Below, piece after piece: positions 6,868 to 16,335 of a stretch of 24,142 bases of DNA. The notes beneath the pieces are model-generated. The model did not search any database and was not told the origin of the DNA. It saw nothing but the letters and a program-made list of their open reading frames with translations. The first letter of the stretch is position 1. Each line of letters begins with the position of its first letter. The position numbers and the translations under genes are program-made. Source of the stretch: Pseudomonadota bacterium (lineage in GTDB: Bacteria; Pseudomonadota; Alphaproteobacteria; Rhizobiales; Beijerinckiaceae); NCBI GenBank assembly GCA_023426505.1, contig JAFAAP010000153.1, forward strand, positions 1 to 24,142, given 5' to 3'.

Positions 6868-9486
6868 ATGAGGCCTGAGCGCTACAACGCCAAGGAAGCC
6901 GAGCCGAAATGGCGGAAGGTCTGGAACGAGCGCGACCTGTTCAAGACCCCCAACAATGACCCGCGGCCGAAATACTACGTGCTTGAGATGTTCCCGTATC
7001 CGTCCGGGCGCATCCACATGGGCCACGTCCGCAACTACACCATGGGCGACGTGGTGGCGCGCTACAAGCGCGCGAAGGGCTTCAACGTGCTGCACCCGAT
7101 GGGCTGGGACGCCTTCGGCATGCCGGCCGAGAACGCCGCCATGCAGAACAAGGTCCACCCGAAGGAATGGACCTACGCCAACATCGCCACCATGCGGGCG
7201 CAGCTGCAGTCCATGGGCCTGGCCATCGACTGGAGCCGTGAGATCGCCACCTGCGATCCGTCGTACTACAAGCACCAGCAGCGCATGTTCCTAGACTTCC
7301 TGGAGGCCGGGCTCGTCGACCGCAAGACCGCCAAGGTGAACTGGGACCCGGTGGACCAGACCGTGCTGGCGAACGAGCAGGTGATCGACGGGCGCGGCTG
7401 GCGCTCCGGCGCCCTGGTGGAGAGCCGCGAGCTGACCCAGTGGTTCTTCAAGATCACCGACTATGCTGAGGACCTGAACGCCAAGCTCGAGGAGCTGGAC
7501 CGCTGGCCCGAGAAGGTGCGCCTGATGCAGCGCAACTGGATCGGCCGCTCCGAGGGCCTGCTGGTGCGCTTCGCCCTTGAGACCGGCACGACCCCGAACG
7601 GCGAGAGCGAGCTGGAGATCTACACGACGCGCCCCGACACCCTGTTCGGCGCGAAGTTCATGGCGGTCGCGCCCGACCATCCGCTCGCCCGCGCGGCCGC
7701 CGAGAAGAACCCGGAGCTCGCCGCCTTCATCGAGGAGTGCAAGCGCATCGGCACCGCCCAAGAGGCCATCGAGAAGGCGGAAAAACTCGGCTTCGACACC
7801 GGCATCCGGGCACAGCACCCGTTCGACCCGAACTGGACGCTGCCTGTCTACGTCGCGAACTTCATCCTGATGGAATACGGCACCGGCGCCATCTTCGGCT
7901 GCCCGGCCCACGACCAGCGCGACCTGGACTTCGTCAACAAGTACGGCCTGGGCAACACCCCCGTGGTGTGCCCGCCGGACCAGGACCCGGCTGCCTTCGT
8001 GATCACCGACGAGGCCTATGACGGCGAGGGCCGGATGATCAATTCCCGCTTCCTGGACGGCATGACGATCCAGGAGGCCAAGGAGGAGGTCGCCCGCCGC
8101 CTGGAATCCGAGACCCGCGCCAACCGGCCGGTGGGCGAGCGCAAAGTGAACTTCCGCCTGCGCGACTGGGGCATCTCGCGCCAGCGTTACTGGGGCTGCC
8201 CGATCCCGATCATCCACTGCGACGCCTGCGGCGTCGTGCCGGTGCCGAAGGACCAGCTGCCCGTGGTGCTGCCCGAGGACGTGTCCTTCGACGTGCCCGG
8301 CAACCCGCTCGACCGGCACCCGACCTGGAAGCACGTGGACTGCCCGCATTGCGGCGGGAAGGCCCGGCGCGAGACCGACACCATGGACACCTTCGTGGAC
8401 TCGTCCTGGTACTTCGCGCGCTTCACCGACCCGAACCTCGCGGACCTGCCCGTGGAGCGCTCGGTGGTCGATTCCTGGCTGCCGGTGGACCAGTATATCG
8501 GCGGCATCGAGCACGCGATCCTGCACCTGCTCTATTCGCGCTTCTTCACCCGCGCGATGAAGAAGGCCGGTCACGTGAGCCTGGACGAGCCCTTCGCGGG
8601 CCTGTTCACGCAAGGCATGGTGGTGCACGAGACCTACAAGGACCAGAGCGGCGCCTGGGTGCTGCCCGGCGACGTGCGCATCGAGTCCGACGGCACGGCT
8701 CGCAAGGCCGTCCATGTGACGACCGGCGCGCCGATCGAGATCGGCTCGATCGAGAAGATGTCGAAGTCCAAGAAGAACACGGTCGATCCGGACGAGATCA
8801 TTGCGTCCTATGGGGCCGACACGGCCCGCTGGTTCATGCTGTCCGACTCGCCGCCGGAGCGCGACGTGATCTGGACGGAGGAGGGCGTGCAGGGCGCGGG
8901 CCGCTTCGTGCAGCGCGTGTGGCGCCTCGTCGGCGAGATCGCCGACCGCAGCGCCGGCGACGGGCGCGCGGCCGAGGGACCGATCGGCACCGCCGTGCGC
9001 AAGGCCGCCCACAAGGCGCTGGCCGCCGTCGAGGAGGACGTGGAGCGCCTGCGCTTCAACCGCTGCGTGGCGCAGATCTACGAGCTCGCCAACAGCCTGC
9101 AGGACCTGCTGGCCCGCTCCAAGACCGCCGACGAGCCGGGCCTGGCCGAAGCCTTCCGGGAGGCCGGACGCATCTTCGTGCAGCTCCTCGCTCCGATGAT
9201 GCCGCATCTGGCCGAGGAGTCCTGGCAGGTGATGGGCCAGCCGGGCCTCGCAGCCGAGGCCCCCTGGCCGGCGGTGGAGCGCGCCCTCCTGGTGGAGGAC
9301 ACCATCACCCTGCCCGTGCAGGTCAACGGCAAGAAGCGCGCCGACGTCACGGTCGCCCGCAACGCGGATCAGGCCGCCATCGAGGCGGCCGTGCTCTCGC
9401 TTGATGCCGTGCAAAAGGCTATGGAAGGCAAGCCTGCCCGCAAGATCATCGTCGTTCCCCAGAGGATCGTGAATGTCGTCGCTTAA
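6868..9486 (+). CDS. leuS: Leucyl-tRNA synthetase
   Basis: 872 residues, the normal bacterial LeuRS length. Class I signatures: HMGH at residues 50–53 (in FPYPSGRIHMGHVRNYTMGD) and KMSKS at 630–634. Between them are the CP1 editing domain (TTRPDTLFGAKFMAV; YGTGAIFGCPAHDQRD), which hydrolyses mischarged tRNA, and a zinc module with C451/C454 and C492/C495. LRDWGISRQRYWGCPIP and the DTFVDSSWYFAR segment are typical. The C-terminal LPVQVNGKKR domain is complete. It charges tRNA-Leu in the cytoplasm. The last 14 bases overlap lptE, suggesting translational coupling in a leuS–lptE–holA operon. The ribosome-binding site is weak. Confidence 0.98.
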   Translation: MRPERYNAKEAEPKWRKVWNERDLFKTPNNDPRPKYYVLEMFPYPSGRIHMGHVRNYTMGDVVARYKRAKGFNVLHPMGWDAFGMPAENAAMQNKVHPKEWTYANIATMRAQLQSMGLAIDWSREIATCDPSYYKHQQRMFLDFLEAGLVDRKTAKVNWDPVDQTVLANEQVIDGRGWRSGALVESRELTQWFFKITDYAEDLNAKLEELDRWPEKVRLMQRNWIGRSEGLLVRFALETGTTPNGESELEIYTTRPDTLFGAKFMAVAPDHPLARAAAEKNPELAAFIEECKRIGTAQEAIEKAEKLGFDTGIRAQHPFDPNWTLPVYVANFILMEYGTGAIFGCPAHDQRDLDFVNKYGLGNTPVVCPPDQDPAAFVITDEAYDGEGRMINSRFLDGMTIQEAKEEVARRLESETRANRPVGERKVNFRLRDWGISRQRYWGCPIPIIHCDACGVVPVPKDQLPVVLPEDVSFDVPGNPLDRHPTWKHVDCPHCGGKARRETDTMDTFVDSSWYFARFTDPNLADLPVERSVVDSWLPVDQYIGGIEHAILHLLYSRFFTRAMKKAGHVSLDEPFAGLFTQGMVVHETYKDQSGAWVLPGDVRIESDGTARKAVHVTTGAPIEIGSIEKMSKSKKNTVDPDEIIASYGADTARWFMLSDSPPERDVIWTEEGVQGAGRFVQRVWRLVGEIADRSAGDGRAAEGPIGTAVRKAAHKALAAVEEDVERLRFNRCVAQIYELANSLQDLLARSKTADEPGLAEAFREAGRIFVQLLAPMMPHLAEESWQVMGQPGLAAEAPWPAVERALLVEDTITLPVQVNGKKRADVTVARNADQAAIEAAVLSLDAVQKAMEGKPARKIIVVPQRIVNVVA

Positions 9487-10000
9487 TTTCAGGGGCCTTG
9501 CCCGCGTCGCTCTCGTCGCGGGCCTCTCTCTCGGCCTGTCCGCCTGCTTCCGTCCCCTCCACGGGCCGACGGCCTCCGGCCAGTCGCTGCAAACCATGCT
9601 GGCCTCGATCGAGGTGCCCGAAGTCCAGTGGCCGGACACCTATGCCCGCTTCGGCCACTACCTGCGCAGCGAGCTGATCTATGCCCTCAACGGATCGGGC
9701 TCCGACCTGCCGAAGCGCTACGTGCTGAACCTGTCCTACACACAGTCGCTCAGCACGCCGGTCGTCGACAGCGTGTCCGGGCGCGCGCTTTCGGCGACGC
9801 TCACCGGCAACCTCACCTACACCCTGAAGGAAGGTCCGACGGTGATCACCACCGGCGTCGCAACGCAGTCGGCCTCCTACGACCGCTTCGAGCAGCGCTT
9901 CGCCACGGTGCGCGCCGGCCGCGACGCGGAGATCCGCCTCGCCAAGGAACTGGCCGAGCAGGTCAAGACCCGCCTTCAGGCGGAACTCTTGCGCCGATAA
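9473..10000 (+). CDS. lptE: LPS-assembly lipoprotein LptE
   Basis: 175 residues. A lipoprotein signal peptide with lipobox LSAC places the lipidated Cys at 25, followed directly by FRPLHG, the usual start of mature LptE. The rest has the alternating strands of the family and ends in an amphipathic helix (EIRLAKELAEQVKTRL). Known: it plugs the LptD barrel that inserts lipopolysaccharide in the outer membrane. Identification rests on this architecture and on its place between leuS and holA, where LptE is found in many proteobacteria. Overlap with leuS is 14 bases and the gap to holA is 6 bases. Confidence 0.92.
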   Translation: MSSLNFRGLARVALVAGLSLGLSACFRPLHGPTASGQSLQTMLASIEVPEVQWPDTYARFGHYLRSELIYALNGSGSDLPKRYVLNLSYTQSLSTPVVDSVSGRALSATLTGNLTYTLKEGPTVITTGVATQSASYDRFEQRFATVRAGRDAEIRLAKELAEQVKTRLQAELLRR

Positions 10001-10006
10001 GCCGCC

Positions 10007-11026
10007 ATGGTGGCCGTGAAAGCCGGTGACGTGGAAGGGGCGCTGCGGCGCCCCGATCCGCGCATCGGCGTCTTCCTGTTCTACGGACCAGATATCGGCC
10101 TCATCAACGAGCGGGCGAAGGCCCTGGCCGAGCGCTCGGTGACCGATCCGGCCGATCCGTTTCAGCTGATCCGCATCGACGGCGACGATATCGCGGCCGA
10201 TCCCGGCCGGCTCGCGGACGAGGCCGGCACCATGGGGCTGTTCGGCGGCAAGCGGGCCCTCTGGATCAAGTCGACCTCGCGCAACATCGCGCCCGCCGTC
10301 GATACCGTCCTCAAGGGCGAGCTGCAGGATACGGTCATCGTGATCGAGGGCGGCGACCTCCAGAAATCCTCGCCGCTGCGCACCCTGTGCGAGAAGTCTC
10401 AGAAGGCCCTTGCCCTTCCCTGCTACGCGGATTCCGGCAAGGATCTCGGGATGGTGGTCGACGAGACCCTGAAGCAGAACGGCTTCTCCATCGGCCGCGA
10501 GGCCCGCACCGCCCTTTTGGCGAGCCTCGGCGGCGACCGCCTCGCCACCCGCGGAGAGCTCGCCAAGCTGATGCTCTACGCCCGCGGCCAGTCCGAGATT
10601 ACCCTGGCGGACGTGGATGCGATCATGAGCGACGTGTCGAGCCTCGCCATGGATTCGGTGGTCGACGCCGCCTTCGGGGGCGACGGCACCGGGCTCGAGA
10701 CCGGCTCCCGCCGGCTCGCGGCGGAAGGCGTGAACGCCTCGACCGTGCTCGGCGCAGCCCTGCGCCACGCCCTGATGCTGCTGCCGGCGCGCCTTGCGGT
10801 CGAGGAGGGCCGGCCGGTCGGCGCCGTGGTCGAGGGCATGCGCGCCCTGCATTTCCGCCGCAAGCCCCTGATCGAGCGCCATCTCCAGCGCTGGACCTCC
10901 GACAGCCTCCGGCATGCGATCCAGCTCCTGCAGGCGAGCCTTCTGGAAACCCGCCGCCTGTCCGACCTCGACGACACGATCGCAGCCAAGACCCTGCTCG
11001 ACCTCGCGCGGGCGGCACGGCGGTAG
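10007..11026 (+). CDS. holA: DNA polymerase III subunit delta
   Basis: 339 residues, matching E. coli HolA (343). The N-terminal RecD-like fold starts with FLFYGPDIGLINERAKAL (a P-loop-like but degenerate segment, GPDIG, typical of delta) and continues LFGGKRALWIKS, then IVIEGGDLQKSSPLR. The middle and C-terminus have the lid and collar helices (GGDRLATRGELAKLMLYA; LLQASLLETRRL). Known role: opens the beta sliding clamp as part of the clamp loader. Third gene of leuS–lptE–holA, six bases after lptE; translation is probably coupled. Confidence 0.95.
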   Translation: MVAVKAGDVEGALRRPDPRIGVFLFYGPDIGLINERAKALAERSVTDPADPFQLIRIDGDDIAADPGRLADEAGTMGLFGGKRALWIKSTSRNIAPAVDTVLKGELQDTVIVIEGGDLQKSSPLRTLCEKSQKALALPCYADSGKDLGMVVDETLKQNGFSIGREARTALLASLGGDRLATRGELAKLMLYARGQSEITLADVDAIMSDVSSLAMDSVVDAAFGGDGTGLETGSRRLAAEGVNASTVLGAALRHALMLLPARLAVEEGRPVGAVVEGMRALHFRRKPLIERHLQRWTSDSLRHAIQLLQASLLETRRLSDLDDTIAAKTLLDLARAARR

Positions 11027-11120
11027 GACAATCGCCCGGCAAGGCGGATGCTGCCTTCCCCGGACGCGACCAATCCCCTCGGGCATGGGACCGGCGGACG
11101 GCTCTGCGCGTTGATGAGGC

Positions 11121-12131
11121 ATGACGAACGCCCTCAAGCTTGGTCCGCTTCCGACCCACGGCCCCGGCGTGGTCGCCTCCGCGGTCTATGCGGCCGGGCG
11201 GCGCATCGCCGACATCCCGATCGCAGAGGCCGGTGAGTGGGCGCGCAAGCCCCGGCACGTGGTCTGGATCGGCCTGCACGAACCGGACCTGGACCTCCTG
11301 CGCCAGGTGCAGAAGGAGTTCGGCCTGCATGAGCTCGCGATCGAGGATGCGCTCAAGGCGCATCAGCGGCCCAAGATCGAGCAATATGGCGAGGCCCTCT
11401 TCGTGGTCGCTCGCACCGCCCAGATGGTCGGCGGGCGCATCGCCTTCGGCGAGACCCATCTCTTCGTCGGACGCGGCTACGTGGTGTCCGTCCGCCATGG
11501 GGCCTCGACCACCTATACCCCCGTGCGCGAGCGCTGCGAGGCGGCCCCGAAGGCGTTCTCGGAAGGCGAGGATTTCATCCTCTATGCCATTCTCGACTTC
11601 ATCGTCGACAACTACATGCCGGTGATCGAGACCATCCAGGCGGAGGTCGAGGAGATCGAGGACAGCGTGCTCGCTGACAACGCGTCCCGCGATCAGATGA
11701 CCCGGATCTACCAGCTGCGCCGGGATCTCCTGCGGCTGCGCAATGCCGCAGTCCCGCTGGTGGAGGTCTGCCGACGACTTGAGCAGCCCGGCCTTCCGGG
11801 GATCGATTCGGCCATGCAGCCGCTCTTCCGCGACGTCTCCGACCATATCCGCCGGGTGCAGGAGGAAATCGAGTCCTTACGCGAGGTGCTGGCCTTCGCG
11901 TTCGAGACCAGCCTGATGACGGGTCAGGCCCAGCAGACCGAAATCACCCGCAAGCTCGCGGCCTGGGCGGCCATCCTGGCGGTCCCGACGGCGGTCGCGG
12001 GCCTCTACGGCATGAACTTCGACGTCATGCCCGAGCTGCACTGGAAATACGGCTACGCCCTCGTGCTCGCCGTGATCGCTCTGGTCTGCGGCTGGCTGTA
12101 CTGGCGCTTTCGCCGCAATCACTGGCTCTAA
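11121..12131 (+). CDS. corA: CorA family magnesium/divalent cation transporter
   Basis: 336 residues. A large soluble N-terminal funnel domain (WIGLHEPDLDLLRQVQKEFGLHELAIEDALKAHQRPKIEQY is the family's strongest block) and long helices (about 160–270) lead to two C-terminal membrane segments. The pore signature YGMNFDVMPEL has GMN at 297–299, just after the first membrane helix, and the protein ends in a short positively charged tail (RFRRNHW). Known: pentameric inner-membrane channel for Mg2+, also Co2+/Ni2+ in some members. The start lies 94 bases after holA. Same strand, but it is not part of the conserved leuS–holA block. Confidence 0.93.
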   Translation: MTNALKLGPLPTHGPGVVASAVYAAGRRIADIPIAEAGEWARKPRHVVWIGLHEPDLDLLRQVQKEFGLHELAIEDALKAHQRPKIEQYGEALFVVARTAQMVGGRIAFGETHLFVGRGYVVSVRHGASTTYTPVRERCEAAPKAFSEGEDFILYAILDFIVDNYMPVIETIQAEVEEIEDSVLADNASRDQMTRIYQLRRDLLRLRNAAVPLVEVCRRLEQPGLPGIDSAMQPLFRDVSDHIRRVQEEIESLREVLAFAFETSLMTGQAQQTEITRKLAAWAAILAVPTAVAGLYGMNFDVMPELHWKYGYALVLAVIALVCGWLYWRFRRNHWL

Positions 12132-12138
12132 CGTCGAC

Positions 12139-12156
12139 CGGCAGCGGATCCTGCCG
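12139..12156. terminator. Hairpin between converging corA and GNAT genes
   Basis: CGGCAG–CGGATC–CTGCCG, a 6-bp stem ending one base before the GNAT stop codon. No T-run follows on either strand, so terminator function is only suggested by the position between convergent genes. Confidence 0.3.
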
Positions 12157-13005
12157 TCACCCCAGCTCGAAGGTCGTGATGCCGTAGATCCGCGCCAGCG
12201 GCAGCTCGGGCGCGGGTCCGCGGTACATGCGGGCCGTCTCGAAGACCGGCGCGAGCCCATGGCGGGTCGCGAGCCGGACGGCCGCCTCGTTCGGCTCCGG
12301 CAGGTCGAGGAAGACCGGGGCGCCATCCGCCTTCGCCGCGAGGGCCTGGAGCAGGAGGGAGGCCGCCTCCTCATGATCGGCGAAGAGCGGCCCGATCTTG
12401 AAGCCGCTCCCGCATTCGCGCAGGACGCCGTAGCCCTTGAGGGCCCCGTCGTCCACGAAGGCCAGGGCGGCGCGGCTTTCCGGCCAGAGCCAGCAGCGCA
12501 GGAAGGCCTCCCGCGACGCCGGGAACAACGAGCGGTCGTAGGTGAGAACCGCCTCCGTGAGCCTCGGCCCGATCGCCTGCAGGCGGATGTCGGACGGGGC
12601 CTGAAGTCCTGGCGTCCCGCCGTAGCGCACGTTGCGATGCGCCAGGACGAAGCCGGACCTGGCGTAGTTGGGCTGCTGGGCCACGACGCCGTCGAGACCG
12701 ACGGTGCAGCCGTCGAGATACGCCATGCCCTCCTGCCACAGCCGATGCCCGAAGCCGCGCCCGCGCCGGTCCGGCCGGACGATGTAGAGGCCCAGGAACC
12801 CGAAGCCCGCGGAGTAGCGCACGACGGAGATCGACGCCACCGGCTCGTCGCCGAGACAGCCGACCAGGAATCCGTCCGGGTCGGCGGCCTGGAAGCACTC
12901 GGCATCACCGAGGCCCGGATTCCAGCCTTCGGCCGCCGCCCAAAGGAGCGCGCGGTCGAGATCCGTCCGATCCATGACCCGGATGGTCAGCCCGTCAGGC
13001 TCCAT
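12157..13005 (-). CDS. GNAT family N-acetyltransferase, two-domain
   Basis: 282 residues. The N-terminal half is a typical GNAT domain: LTIRVMDRTDLDRAL opening, VASISVVRY and FGFLGLYIVRPDRRGRGFGHRLW with the acetyl-CoA pyrophosphate loop RRGRGFG. The C-terminal half resembles a second, degenerate GNAT-like domain (ALAFVDDGALKGYGVLRECGSGFKIGPLFADHEEAASLLLQAL), as in the YitH/acetyltransf_18 class. The substrate is unknown. The first ATG is used because the opening strand LTIRVM belongs to the fold. Converges with corA; 33 bases separate it from the upstream tctC-like gene on the same strand, so the two could be co-transcribed. Confidence 0.85.
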   Translation of the reverse strand: MEPDGLTIRVMDRTDLDRALLWAAAEGWNPGLGDAECFQAADPDGFLVGCLGDEPVASISVVRYSAGFGFLGLYIVRPDRRGRGFGHRLWQEGMAYLDGCTVGLDGVVAQQPNYARSGFVLAHRNVRYGGTPGLQAPSDIRLQAIGPRLTEAVLTYDRSLFPASREAFLRCWLWPESRAALAFVDDGALKGYGVLRECGSGFKIGPLFADHEEAASLLLQALAAKADGAPVFLDLPEPNEAAVRLATRHGLAPVFETARMYRGPAPELPLARIYGITTFELG

Positions 13006-13038
13006 CGCGCCGCTCCCGTCCGGGCCGGCACCCCGAGG

Positions 13039-14037
13039 TCAATCGACCTTGGCGCCGGAGGCCTTCACCACCTTGGCCCATTTCTCGTGCTCCGCCTTCA
13101 CATAGGCCGCGAGTTCGTCGGGACTCATCGGCTTGATCTCGCCGCCGAGATCCGCGAACCGCTTCTGGAGTTCCGGGGTTTCCAGCGCCTTGCGGACCTC
13201 CTGGTTCAGCTTGGCGACGATCTCGGGCGACGTGCCCTTCGGGGCGAAGAGCGCGAACCAGCTCGAGGCCTCGAAGCCGGGCAGGCCCGCTTCCGCCAGG
13301 GTCGGCTTGTCGGGAACGGCCGGCGAGCGCTGGGCCGAGGTGACGGCGAGCGCCCGGAGGTTGCCGGCGCGGACCTGCTCGATGGAGGACGGCAGGTTGT
13401 CGAACATCACGTCCACCTGGCCGCCGATGAGGTCGTTCACGGCCGGTCCGCTGCCGCGATAGGGCACGTGGGGCATCTCGATTCCGGTCATCTGCTTGAA
13501 GAGCTCGCCCGAGAGATGGATCGAGGTGCCGTTGCCCGAGGACGCCATGGTGAATTTGCCGGGCGCAGCCTTGGCCTCGGCGATGAACTCCTGCACGCTC
13601 GTCGCCTTCACCTTCTTGGGGCTCACCACCATCAGGTTCGGCACGCCCGCCACGTAGGCGACCGGTGCGAAGTCGGTGAGCGCGTCGTAGGGCATCTTGG
13701 CGTAGAGACTCGGATTGATCGCGTGGGTGCCGACCGTGCCCATGACCAGCGTGTAGCCGTCGGGCTCCGCCTTCGCGACCGCATCGGTGCCGATGTTGCC
13801 CCCTGCCCCGCCCCGGTTGTCGATGATGAACTGCTGCCCGAGCGATGCCGACAGCTTCTCGCCCACGAGCCGCGCGAAGATGTCGGTGGTGCCGCCTGCC
13901 GTAAAGGGCACGATGAGGCGGACCGGCCGCTGCGGATAGGCTGCCTGCGCCAAGGCGGCGCCCGAAGCCAGCGAGGCCGTGAAGCCGAGGGCGAGGCCGA
14001 GGACGCGGCGGCGGGTGGGGCTTGAGGCGAAAGGCAT
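13039..14037 (-). CDS. TctC/Bug family tripartite tricarboxylate transporter substrate-binding protein
   Basis: 332 residues. A Tat-type signal (TRRRVLGLALGFTASLASGAALA, cleavage near residue 30) is followed by YPQRPVRLIVPFTAGGTTD, then IDNRGGAGGNIGTDAVAKAEPDGYTL, HVPYRGSGPAVNDLIGGQVD and FAPKGTSPEIVAKLN, the conserved blocks of the Bug family. Known: periplasmic binding proteins for carboxylates and other small acids that feed TctA/TctB membrane partners. No tctA or tctB gene is present in the window, so it is an orphan receptor, as is very common for the family. GGGAG precedes the ATG. Divergent from the small cytochrome c gene. Confidence 0.93.
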   Translation of the reverse strand: MPFASSPTRRRVLGLALGFTASLASGAALAQAAYPQRPVRLIVPFTAGGTTDIFARLVGEKLSASLGQQFIIDNRGGAGGNIGTDAVAKAEPDGYTLVMGTVGTHAINPSLYAKMPYDALTDFAPVAYVAGVPNLMVVSPKKVKATSVQEFIAEAKAAPGKFTMASSGNGTSIHLSGELFKQMTGIEMPHVPYRGSGPAVNDLIGGQVDVMFDNLPSSIEQVRAGNLRALAVTSAQRSPAVPDKPTLAEAGLPGFEASSWFALFAPKGTSPEIVAKLNQEVRKALETPELQKRFADLGGEIKPMSPDELAAYVKAEHEKWAKVVKASGAKVD

Positions 14038-14208
14038 GGCGTCTCCCTGAGAATTCGTATCATTGGGATGATGACGTCAGGTCACCACTCTTGCCATGAG
14101 AGCGCAGTCGCCGGAGGAGGGCAAGCCGGAAGGCTCCGTGTTACGCTGCGTTCAGGAAGCCGCGGTATGGTTGTGCCGGATCGTCTCGGAGTGGGAGGAT
14201 GTGCCTTG

Positions 14209-14523
14209 GTGTTTCGCTTGTTCGCCGGACAGGTCGCGGTGTTGCTTCTCGCTTGTAGCCCGTTCGGCCCGGCCGCGGCGCAGGACGTCAGCGACAAGCT
14301 GGAATTGTGCATGTCCTGCCACGGGGAGACCGGCAAGCCGCAGGTGCAGGGAGTGCCCGCGCTGGCCGGGCGACCGGTTCACGACCTCTCGACCCAGCTG
14401 CGCCTCTTCCGCAGCGGCGAGCGGCAGAACCCTCAGATGGTGATGGCGAAGCGTCTCTCCGACGAGGAGATCGAGGCCCTGGCGGCCTATTTCGCCAAGC
14501 AGGACCCGAAATCGGGGTCCTAG
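14209..14523 (+). CDS. Small exported class I cytochrome c
   Basis: One heme site, CMSCH, follows a signal peptide ending in PAAAQD. PALAGRP, FRSGERQNPQMVMAKRLSDEEIEALAAYFA and a Met in QMVMAK as likely axial ligand give the cytochrome c4/c553-type layout. Mature size is about 80 residues, so it is a periplasmic single-electron carrier. The frame is open from 14068. GTG 14209 is chosen because it yields a compact signal peptide and has GGGAGG (14193–14198) ten bases upstream; TTG 14206 and ATG 14167 are alternatives. No oxidase or dehydrogenase gene is adjacent, so its redox partner is unknown. Followed by a hairpin terminator shared with parB. Confidence 0.85.
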   Translation: MFRLFAGQVAVLLLACSPFGPAAAQDVSDKLELCMSCHGETGKPQVQGVPALAGRPVHDLSTQLRLFRSGERQNPQMVMAKRLSDEEIEALAAYFAKQDPKSGS

Positions 14524-14553
14524 TCCGGTCACAACCCGGACGCAGACGATACA

Positions 14554-14582
14554 ACGCCCGTCAGGTGGAACCGGACGGGCGT
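14554..14582. terminator. Bidirectional hairpin terminator between cytochrome c and parB
   Basis: ACGCCCGTC (14554–14562) pairs with GACGGGCGT (14574–14582). GGT/ACC inside extends the stem after one mismatch. It lies between the converging stops; CTTGCTGT follows on the plus side and TTGTATCG on the minus side, so the T-tracts are short but present. Confidence 0.65.
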
Positions 14583-14596
14583 CTTGCTGTGGGCCT

Positions 14597-15472
<876 letters not shown>

Positions 15473-15498
15473 ACCTGTCTCTCGATTGTGTTGGGAAC

Positions 15499-16335
15499 TC
15501 ACGCGGCGCGCAGGGCGCGCTCGCGCTGGATGATTTCGGATGCGAGCCGCAGATAGGCCTGCGACCCGGCGCATTTCAGATCGTAGAGCAGGACCGGCTT
15601 GCCGTGCGACGGCGCCTCGGACACGCGCACGTTCCGGGGGATCATGGTTTCGTAGACCTTGCTGCCCATGAACTGGCGCACGTCGGCCACCACCTGGCCG
15701 GAGAGGTTGTTGCGCGGGTCGAACATGGTCAGCACGACCCCGTGGATGGTCAGCTTGGGATTGAGGGCCGATCGGACCTGCTCGACCGTCTTGAGCAGCT
15801 GGCTGAGGCCTTCCAGCGCGAAGAATTCGCATTGGAGAGGCACCAGAACGGCGTCAGCAGCCGTCAACGCATTGATGGTCAAAAGATTCAGCGAAGGCGG
15901 GCAGTCGATCAAAATATAGGTAAAGGGATTAGTTACATCCTGGGCCATCAGACCCTTGATCGCGTTGCGCAGACGGTGAGCGCGGTCGCGCTGGCTCGCG
16001 ATCTCGAGTTCGACCCCGAGGAGGTCGAGAGTCGACGGCGCGACGAAGAGGCCCGGCACCACCGTCTCAGTGATGGCGCTCTCAAGCGACGATTCTCCGG
16101 TGAGCACGTGATAAGTCGAGACCCGGCGGCTCTTGCGATCGATGCCGAGGCCGGTCGAGGCGTTGCCCTGCGGGTCGAGGTCGAGGATCAGAACCTTCTC
16201 GCCGATGGCCGCGAGCGCCGTGCCCAGGTTGATGGCCGTGGTGGTCTTTCCGACGCCACCCTTCTGGTTGGCGAGAACCAGAATGCGGGGCTGTGCCGGC
16301 GCTCCTGCGTCGGGTCCGGTGCGGTCGGTGGTCAT
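15499..16335 (-). CDS. parA: Chromosome-partitioning ATPase ParA (Soj type)
   Basis: 278 residues with the deviant Walker A motif KGGVGKTT at about 25–32, LILDLDPQGNASTGLG (Walker A' region), ILIDCPPSLNLLTINAL (Walker B) and VVLTMFDPRNNLSGQV. There is no N-terminal DNA-binding domain, as expected for the chromosomal Soj class. Known: binds nucleoid DNA as an ATP dimer and moves ParB–parS complexes. The start overlaps the rsmG stop by ATGA (16332–16335), so the two are translationally coupled. Confidence 0.97.
   Translation of the reverse strand: MTTDRTGPDAGAPAQPRILVLANQKGGVGKTTTAINLGTALAAIGEKVLILDLDPQGNASTGLGIDRKSRRVSTYHVLTGESSLESAITETVVPGLFVAPSTLDLLGVELEIASQRDRAHRLRNAIKGLMAQDVTNPFTYILIDCPPSLNLLTINALTAADAVLVPLQCEFFALEGLSQLLKTVEQVRSALNPKLTIHGVVLTMFDPRNNLSGQVVADVRQFMGSKVYETMIPRNVRVSEAPSHGKPVLLYDLKCAGSQAYLRLASEIIQRERALRAA

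Noticed and set aside
7291..9639. A 782-codon minus-strand open frame opposite leuS.
   Set aside because: It is a shadow of leuS codon bias, His/Arg/Gly/Val-rich and without recognisable motifs.
9446..11137. A 563-codon minus-strand open frame opposite lptE and holA.
   Set aside because: Same reason: low-complexity shadow of well-identified genes on the plus strand.
12259..14025. A 588-codon plus-strand open frame opposite the GNAT and tctC-like genes.
   Set aside because: Antisense shadow; both minus-strand products have clear motifs and signals.
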